Source: Aotearoamyces nothofagi (taxonomy: Eukaryota > Ascomycota > Leotiomycetes > Leotiales > Tympanidaceae). Taken from it: a stretch of DNA of 64,000 nt. Position numbers and translations under genes: made by a program. The notes below the pieces were generated by a model. That model saw only the letters and a program-made list of their open reading frames with translations. It was not told the DNA's origin and did no database searches. Position 1 is the first letter of the stretch. Each line of letters opens with the position of its first letter. Positions 57,173 through 64,000 of the stretch are shown here, one piece after another. The stretch is taken from positions 992,001 through 1,056,000 of the forward strand of contig JADDTR010000001.1 in NCBI GenBank assembly GCA_015345905.1, read 5' to 3'.

Positions 57173-58636
57173 TCATATCCTTGCAACCCCAAGACTCAAA
57201 AGGCTCCCTGCCGTCAACCCAGCTACCAAACTCAACCCCATCAGTGCACCCGCATCTTCCCTCTCGTGTTGCTCGACCCACCGTCCCACGCCTACCATAC
57301 ATATCCCTCCTACCCATCCATCCGTAACTCCAAACATCCCTTGCACAAACAGAAGATAAAAAGCATCGCTCTTTACCAATGCTCCAGCGCCGTTGACATT
57401 GCACATCATATAGAGCGGTACAAAACCTAGCCTGGCGATCGACAGGATAAATAACAGGTGTGGACGAGAAGTTGGTGCAGGGAGAATAGTGAGAAGAGAT
57501 CCAATTAAGTCGCCAATGTTCCAACAAAGGAAGGCGAGGGGAATAAATGCCGAGGGATGCAGGAGAGGAGGTGCAGTAGAGGCTGGAGTGATAGAGAAGA
57601 TTTTGGAGGTGAATGTTGGATAGATGGATGTTATGGTGAGGACGGTGAAATTGGCTGCAGCAGGCCATGCGAGTTTTCTATACAAAGCAGGATTTGCCTT
57701 GGGTATTGAAAGAGGTTGGAATGCCGGATTTAAGGGATCGAGTATGCCTGGATGTGAGATAGATTCTGATAGATCTTTGGAAAAGACTATACTTTTCTTG
57801 CGGCTACGCAGGAAGCTGACTGCGAGCAGAGCAAGAGCACAAATTATGATACCAGAGAAGAAGTACATCAATATAGCCGGGGAGATTCCATCTCTGTCCG
57901 TGGCATCCCTGGCATCAGATTTCGGTGGGATTACGAGGACAGAGATGACCTCTGCTAACTTAGCAGAAGCCCTAGGATGTATAAGGGATATCACTTACCA
58001 ATAAGGGAAGGCAGAATGCCCGCAATAGCTTCTCCGGTCACGAGTGCCTGGGTATACGTCGCTTGACCGAATCCCGCGACAAACGCAAAAGCTGCATTTT
58101 GACAAAGTCCATTTGCTAAAGCTGTAAACAACACCATGCACAGCAGAAAAGCAAAATACAAGTTTGATGACACGCCAAAAGGGCCTATAGTAGATAGCGT
58201 CAATAATGCTGATACGGCTGTACAGACAATGAACGAGCCGCGAAGACGATTCGGATAAGAGACGTCGGCCTGTGGCCTAGTAAGGGCAAAGGTGGCGACG
58301 AGGACAGTGACAGCGAAGACAATCTGGTTGCACGCTTCGAAATATGTAAAGATCCACTGGTTCTGCTGGAAACGCTGCTGGAAATAGGGGACGGCGACGA
58401 GGATCATAGACCTTATCTAAGATTAACATGAGTCCAAACGAGATTGTGAGAGTCGGATTTCACCAGGTCCACATCATCGCGACCCCTATTGTCAAGAAAG
58501 CAGTATATTCCAGCCAGGAAAACGCGCTCTTCGAGCTCTCCTCTGCCTTTTCATCATCGTCGTCTCTAACTTCTATCAGGCTGTAATTGTCGCTCGCTTC
58601 GACTTTCTGCGTCCACCAGCTGCGGATTTCGTTCAT
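57173..58636 (-). CDS. Equilibrative nucleoside transporter (ENT family)
   Basis: Three exons, 58636-58464, 58411-57999 and 57954-57173, 455 residues. The ENT (SLC29/Fun26) family moves nucleosides and nucleobases down gradients; the yeast member is vacuolar. A short cytosolic N-terminus (MNEIRSWWTQKVEASDNYS) with an acidic stretch leads to TM1 (FLTIGVAMMWTWSMILVAVPYF) and then ten or so further hydrophobic spans, with a loop between TM6 and TM7 near GDGISPAILMYF. Signature residues include FQQRFQQNQWI after TM1, the ALANGLCQNAAFAFVAGFG span and the LTITSIYPTF and PLAFLCWNIGDLIGS segments typical of ENTs. The last span is GLTAGSLLSLGVARI. The first intron uses an AAG acceptor. The substrate cannot be deduced. 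Confidence 0.9.
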
Positions 58637-60376
58637 GGTAGCCGACAAGTTTTATCGCAAAGAGCGGTCGAGAGAGGCCGACGGAATGGCGTCAAAGAAT
58701 ATACAAGAGAAGGATGAACATGTTTTCTGAGAGAATATTAAGACATAAGGCATAAGATGTGGAAACACGCTCGCATTGATCTCCCTACCTGTCATAAATC
58801 CCCGTTGCAGAGTTATGCTGCACGGCCCCGAAAGCGGCTGAGCTTGTCTCCACCTCGTCCAAGCCATGCCGACGATGTCTCGAGGAGAGCAGAAAAAGAA
58901 ATTCTTCGGTCCGGAACATGGCGGAGGTCTTTGTGTCGAATCGAGACGGAATGAACCCTTAGGTTTTTGCGTTGCAGATGCTCTCTGCAGCTTCCCTTGT
59001 GTTTGCTAGATGACTGGATGAAATGAGGCAGTCATAATCGAAAAGCGTCGAAGGAGAATTTAAATGTAGACGACAAGTCAGTTCCCCAGACCGACTTTTC
59101 ATCAACGGGAAAGAGCGTGCTCTATGATTACCCTTTACTAGACAATGACAAGTAAATGGAATCAAGCAGAAGTGGCTATATCAAAACAAGAGTCTCTTGG
59201 ATGAAGAGATAGAGAGTATATTGTTAGAGGTACCGGACTTGATATATACTCTCCTCATTTGTCAAGTAGGCATTTATATCGGTGCTTTATATTGATAGTA
59301 GACATACCTATGTCGAGAATGCCGATTGCCACTGTTAACGATATATTGGCGATTTGGCTGTCGTTTTCAGTTGCTTTCGCGCGCTGTTTCATACACTCTA
59401 CTTGCTTAGACAACCAACCTCAGGTTACTCTCTCGCCGCCCTAAATCGTCGAGAAGACCACGACACCCTCGAATCCCCCATCCAAAATCTGCAAAGGGCA
59501 TCCGCTCTATAAACTGCAGTATCATCCCAAGGATTTATAGAAATTTCATCTAATCTTGCCTTGACCCTCATCTTACTTCTTTCTTCTCGATGATCCCATT
59601 ATCAATGCATCTCGAGCATCCATATTTAGTCCCCTGAGAGACGCGAACGCGCTCTGATCTCCTACATGGGTGAGCGTATCATATTGCCGGGCCCTTGCGA
59701 AACAAAGTATCTTTCCATTTCCGACTTCTCATCCAATTCCAATTCTCTCATTATCTGCTTGCTATTCTTGATTCTTTGGTACCTGCAGCTATGGAGGTTA
59801 ATTCAGAAGAATTCAAATATCCTCCTTTAGATTCAAGCAGACGTGAGATCCGCCTATTGACGGTGCTCCCTGGGTATGAGGAGGACGACATCCAATGCAA
59901 TTTGAATATAGTTCCGTTAGATTCTGCATTCACCAATAGGTGCACATCTGCAGGATCCAGCTGACAAGAAGGCACAGTACCATCAAATAGCAAACATAGA
60001 AGAGGTATCGACGAGCAGATTATAGTCATTCATTAGATTTTAGAAGTTAACCAAATATAAATTCACCTGAGACACAAGATCTAAAGCCCGGAAATATTTG
60101 TGACGAAACAATACTACTAGAGGTAGTGCATTGACTGCGTATTTAACGGTCCACTACCGGTGTTGTGAGATCTTGTATCTAAATCATAGAATTGGTATTT
60201 CGAGGAAAGGCTTTTGAACATATTCGGTTGTAGATAGTTGCGATATGAGGGGAAGGAACGTATGTCGTGGGATCAAATGCTGTGCACAGCTATAACTACG
60301 GCATCTTGGGTCGGGCAACGAACATTGACGATACGCTATGCTGATATAGAAATGTTTAGATAGTAAGCTTCATCTT
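58637..60376. other. Intergenic, contains a HET-like fragment
   Basis: 1.7 kb between the ENT gene start and the KDEL-receptor 3' end. Apart from a short HET-domain-like frame (listed) nothing is recognised. Confidence 0.6.
59791..59964 (+). pseudogene. Fragment resembling the N-terminus of a HET-domain protein
   Basis: Frame of 57 residues from MEVNSEEFKYPPLD, followed by REIRLLTVLPGYEEDD, QCNLNIVPLD. This order (YxPLDxxxREIRLLxLLPG, then C and a hydrophobic strand) is the usual opening of heterokaryon-incompatibility (HET) proteins. The frame stops before the conserved ALSYxWG core, and no further HET sequence was recognised nearby, so it is most likely a relic. I cannot exclude a short gene of its own. 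Confidence 0.5.
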
Positions 60377-61598
60377 TTAACTCGATCCTTCCCTCCACTC
60401 TGCTCCATTTCCAACGCTTGTGGTCGTTCCGGTTGTATCTCTATACGTAGGCAGGACTCCATCGTCGTCACTGTCATCGTCATCTTCCAACACCCTCGCT
60501 AGTTCATCAGGATCCTTCATTTTGGCATCTGGGCCGATCGGCGACTCCGCCAGGCGCTCTCTTTCACTTTCATCCGCCAAGACACCATCATCAGCTCTGA
60601 CTGAAATGCCCTTGGCGCCCCATCTTGAAGTACCATTTGTCCTTGGGACTGGGCGTCCACGTCCATGTTCACCTTCATCATCAAGTGCCGGTCTGCTCTC
60701 CTCATCTTCCTCATGCGGCTTGCCAAAGATCCTATTCAATAACCAACTTCGTCTTAAATCATCGTTATCGACGACTCCACCACTCCGTAGCTTGACCCGT
60801 TGCCGAGTATAATACACCCATGCGAAATCAATGTAAAGAGCTGTCTGGATGACTCCACAGATAATTGATATCCAATCAGGGTGCCAGTAGTCGTCATCAA
60901 CACTCAGCTCAACCCAGTTGCAAATATATAATGCTCGGTATGCGCCCAACGTTAGCAGGTAATATGAGTCGATAACGGTTGGGACGGTTGTCTGGCGCAG
61001 AAGAAGAAGTTGAGGAAGGACGCAGACAGATTCCAGGATGAGTGAAAACGTAATAAGCATCTATACGATTAGCTTTGTTTTGGTTAATTGGATGACCGAA
61101 TAATACGCACCTCCATCGGGCCACGACTCCCAGCTCTGCGGAAGATGAAAGTCATGATTGGGGCCAATATCAACGCCCCGCCTAGACACCATCCTCCTAT
61201 CTTCCATGCTTTCTCACGTTCCCTAGTCCGAGCATAAACTCGCAGCATCAAAAATAAAATATAGAATGAAGAGGTGATGTAGAATATCTTGAGAACGAAG
61301 TTCCACCAGTTCGATGAAGGGGCATATGTAAAGAGATTAAGGTATCGTGTGCAGAAAACTGCCGCGTAGAATGCTTGCGTAATAAAAGAGACACCTATAG
61401 ACCAGTCAGAGTCCATAACTCAAGTTCCGATATGAAACTTGTAGATTATCCGCACCTTCAGCGCTTTTGTTCCAGTGTATTGCCCATATCAGGATGCATT
61501 TCGAAAGAGTATGGCTTACGTCGCCCAAAATACGGAAAACCTGTAGAGCCTGTCAGTTCATATCTTGTCTTCGGGTTCGAATTGTGCCATACATTCAT
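60377..61598 (-). CDS. KDEL-receptor (ERD2) family protein with long acidic tail
   Basis: Four exons in phase: 61598-61593 (only ATGAAT), 61540-61456, 61394-61111 and 61060-60377, 352 residues. The opening MN-VFRILGDVSHTLSKCILIWAI matches the ERD2 signature (MNxFRLxGDxSH), and VFCTRYLNLF, DSYYLLTLGAYRALYICNW and the WISIICGVIQTALYIDFAWVYY span recall the KDEL-binding membrane core. Seven hydrophobic spans are expected. Typical ERD2 ends soon after the seventh span at about 212 residues with a COPI-binding Lys motif; here about 130 acidic, Asp/Glu/Ser-rich residues follow. The family retrieves escaped ER-lumen HDEL/KDEL proteins from the Golgi. Whether this paralogue does is uncertain. Confidence 0.85.
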
Positions 61599-62273
61599 CG
61601 CGTACATCCTGATAGAGTGCTGTGGTGCACACTGTCTCGAAGGAACAGTGTTGTGATGCTGTCGTTTGCGGCAGATTCCCAGCCTGGTCACACGTCGGCA
61701 AGTCTCCGCCCTACAGCATAAGGCTGCCAAATAATTTCAAGGCAGTTGAAGTAATGGGACAATTATGACACCTTGGTGCCAAGATCAGTGTCGAGATCAG
61801 TATTGATGAAATAAAGAGGTTTGACCTGGTGGGTGGCGTCCAAGTGTTTAATGGCAAGCTGTCCCTCTCAGCCGCGTAACGCTGCATACGTCAAGAGTTC
61901 AACTGCTCGCTTATTGTCTGCCGAAACGTGGGGAACGAGGAGAGATGCTGTAGATCCTCTTTCAACGCTCATCGTCTTAGCACTTTAAAATGTGTCCATT
62001 CTCAAGTGAATCGACAAGATATAAAGTATAAACAGAGGGGCATATGTTGGGAGCTGCATAATAATATGCCACGATATAAATACATCTGTTCTTATTTTTA
62101 AGCATAAGCCCAGCCATATTCAAAGCACATAGAAGCCATAACCACCAGCACAGTGGTCTGGTAGCTCCCATACGTTCCAAGAGCATGCCCTGCCATTTAT
62201 ATCCAAACCCATCACGCCGGCCTCCCATATTGCATATTCATCTATGAAATCATGTACATATTCAAGTACTTAT
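61599..62273. other. Intergenic, KDEL-receptor promoter and ZIP 3' flank
   Basis: No gene; includes leader and promoter of the KDEL-receptor gene (minus strand) and the 3' flank of the ZIP gene. Confidence 0.6.
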
Positions 62274-63692
62274 CTATGCCCATGCGCCGACGATAGCCAT
62301 TAAAGCTGCTCCTGCAATAACTGCTATATATGCATGCAATCTCCTCTTCCCATTCAGTGTGCTATAGCTCTTGTCGCTCAAGAAATCCTCTGAAAGCAGT
62401 TGCACAAGTCCTGCAAACAGAAGCAGTCCGCTGCTGATTGCATTCATGATGCCAACCATAAGAAGTCCAGTCTCACTTAGAGGATCATACATGCTATGTA
62501 GCGCAAGACCTATTGCCTGTCCAACGGGTGTCGTAGCCCCATATGCAAGAATCATAATCCAAGGTCTAGGAGAAGACTTAGGGAAATCAATAGCTGCGAT
62601 GCGTGAACCGAGAGCCAATCCTTCAAACGTTTGATGGAAAGAGATCGCAATCAAGAAGATAACAAAAGGTGCGCCAGTTGCCACTGAGATAGCCATGCCA
62701 ATGAAGACTGAATGGAATAGAATTCCTGCTTCCAAAAGAAGGCATTGAAGTAAAAGTCGCTTTTGTTCTTCCTGGTCCGGTTGACTAGGAGCGCTTTCGA
62801 GATCGCCCAGTGACGACTCCAATTCCTCAAAATCAAGATCAGAGTCATCGTTATCTTCCTCGTCGAGTGATTTCTGGTTGCCCGTGGGCAGCTGTGTAGA
62901 TTCAGGCAAAGGCGAGGCGCCATTAACCAAGCCTTCCAAAAATTCTGCACGTTCCAATGCACTATCACTTGGTCGATGGTTGACACTCAGCCTTCCCTGT
63001 CTAAATTGTTTAGGCTTTCTCAGAGACACAACCCCATTCTTTATGTGTTCATGCGGCTTTGTGTGTTCATGTGTATCGCAGTCTTCCGTAGGTACTGGAT
63101 CCCATGACTCCCCGTGACAGTGTGAATGCCCAGCACCCCTTGAACGCAGAAATTGCTCGATCCCGACAACAAGCAAGACTGAAGTCATTGCAATCACCCC
63201 GGCCATTGGCTGGTATCCCTTACGCCAGAACCATGCCAAACATGGGTCAGTGAGCGACATGAACGCTGTTGGCAGGAGGTGAACGAAAGCTGTCGCTATG
63301 AGGACTCCAGTGCCGAAGTGCTGGGACAGAAATATTATTCTTGAAGGCGCTGAATTTTTCGAAGATCTTCGTGAGATCAGAGGGAATGCGCATGCTGCTA
63401 CTAATTAGCTTCATGTTTGTTACCCCGAACGAAGGGGGTTTCTACCAATAGTACTCAAGGAGAGGATGAGGATGAGTGCAAAGACATGCGCTGGAGTGTT
63501 ATATGAGCCTTGCTGGCTAGATCCGCATTTCGGCTTCGTGATATCATCTTGTCGTCTCTCCAACTCAGCTTGAAGGGCCGACGATGAAAGGCTGATCAAC
63601 GACGCAGCTATTAGGGTATCAGCAACAGTCTTTCACAGAACACACTGAACAGGAATATATATACCTCTGCCTGTGAGGTCATGAGCAACCAT
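62274..63692 (-). CDS. ZIP-family zinc/iron transporter
   Basis: Three exons in phase: 63692-63665 (28 nt), 63607-63446 and 63394-62274, 436 residues. ZIP (SLC39) carriers bring Zn2+ or Fe2+ into the cytosol. It has a hydrophobic N-terminal segment (AASLISLSSSALQA), an extracellular stretch with Cys, then TM1 (HVFALILILSLSTIACAFPL), TM2 (HFGTGVLIATAFVHLLPTAF) and TM3. The cytosolic loop has HSHCHGESWD and THEHTKPHEH, a His-rich metal-sensing or metal-binding stretch, followed by an acidic segment (DEEDNDDSDLDFEELES). The metal-site helices follow: FHSVFIGMAISVATG and FHQTFEGLALGSRIAA, with the conserved His, Ser, Glu, Gly. The last helix runs to the C-terminus (AVIAGAALMAIVGAWA). Zinc is the likely substrate, by similarity to yeast Zrt1 and Zrt2. 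Confidence 0.94.
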
Positions 63693-64000
63693 GGTTTTTA
63701 GATTGTTGACAGTTCCTCGGCAGACCGCAGAATCATCGTTATTGTATATGGAAACGCCTTGAACCAGAATCGAAGCCTTTGTGTCCTCGGCCTTGTTGTA
63801 ACGCTAGCGTATGTAATTCGGAAACGGTTGACTACAACGTTCTTAGTGTTTGCCGAACTTCTACCGAGTTGTTGTGGTCTGTCTTCGGAATTTCAGACTT
63901 GCCACACGTAATCTAGGTGGACTCGCAATTACCGAACCCCTTTCAACTTCAAGATGCAATGACTGTGCTACTTCATATTCCTTTTGCCCCTTATATTTAT
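63693..64000. other. Promoter side of the ZIP gene, window end
   Basis: 308 bp upstream of the ZIP ATG. I looked for a Zap1 zinc-response element of the form ACCTTNAAGGT and did not see one. Confidence 0.4.

Overview
The window is nuclear DNA of a filamentous ascomycete (Pezizomycotina). Evidence: short 45-280 nt GT-AG introns, some with CTAAC-like branch sites; a fused adenylation/carrier/reductase LYS2 of the fungal lysine route; a fungal-type Scm3 centromere protein; Mss51; and an N-terminal-histidine secreted DUF7492 protein. A Leotiomycetes-like relative is my guess only. I see no complete transposon, no rRNA and no convincing tRNA gene.

Layout. 1-2.3 kb is repeat-rich non-coding DNA. 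2.3-7.7 kb holds a proline-rich Cys-domain protein, a SET/MYND-like methyltransferase and a HAD phosphatase (PHO13 type) with a 22-nt exon. 7.7-10.5 kb is non-coding. 10.5-18.4 kb carries 6-phosphogluconolactonase, the GATOR2/SEA subunit Mios/Sea4, the rRNA-processing factor Efg1 and a protein with two dsRNA-binding domains. 18.5-27.5 kb holds tRNA 2'-phosphotransferase Tpt1, Mss51 head-to-head with splicing factor Rse1/SF3B3, and a four-exon intracellular LysM protein. 27.9-35.8 kb has a GT8 glycosyltransferase, a Ted1-like metallophosphoesterase and a DUF1399 glycine-rich protein. 38-41 kb has the DUF7492 secreted protein and cyclophilin H. 44-50 kb has a membrane RING-H2 protein and LYS2, the latter with a Gcn4/CpcA-type site upstream. 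51-56.6 kb is the divergent pair ATG6/Beclin and SCM3; SCM3 contains a 51-bp coding minisatellite interrupted by an assembly gap. 57-64 kb holds three membrane proteins: an ENT nucleoside transporter, a KDEL-receptor family protein and a ZIP metal transporter.

The genes are mostly unrelated housekeeping functions, not a cluster. Shared themes are RNA handling (EFG1, TPT1, RSE1, cyclophilin H), nutrient and metal supply (Mios/TORC1, ATG6, LYS2, ENT, ZIP) and the secretory pathway (Ted1, KDEL receptor). Several neighbours are divergent with under 450 bp between start codons (MSS51/RSE1, ATG6/SCM3, LysM/GT8). Most exon structures below were joined by hand by checking splice sites and reading phase. 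The most unusual locus is SCM3, where a higher-order 4 x 51 bp repeat shows that the 80-N gap length cannot be right for a regular array.
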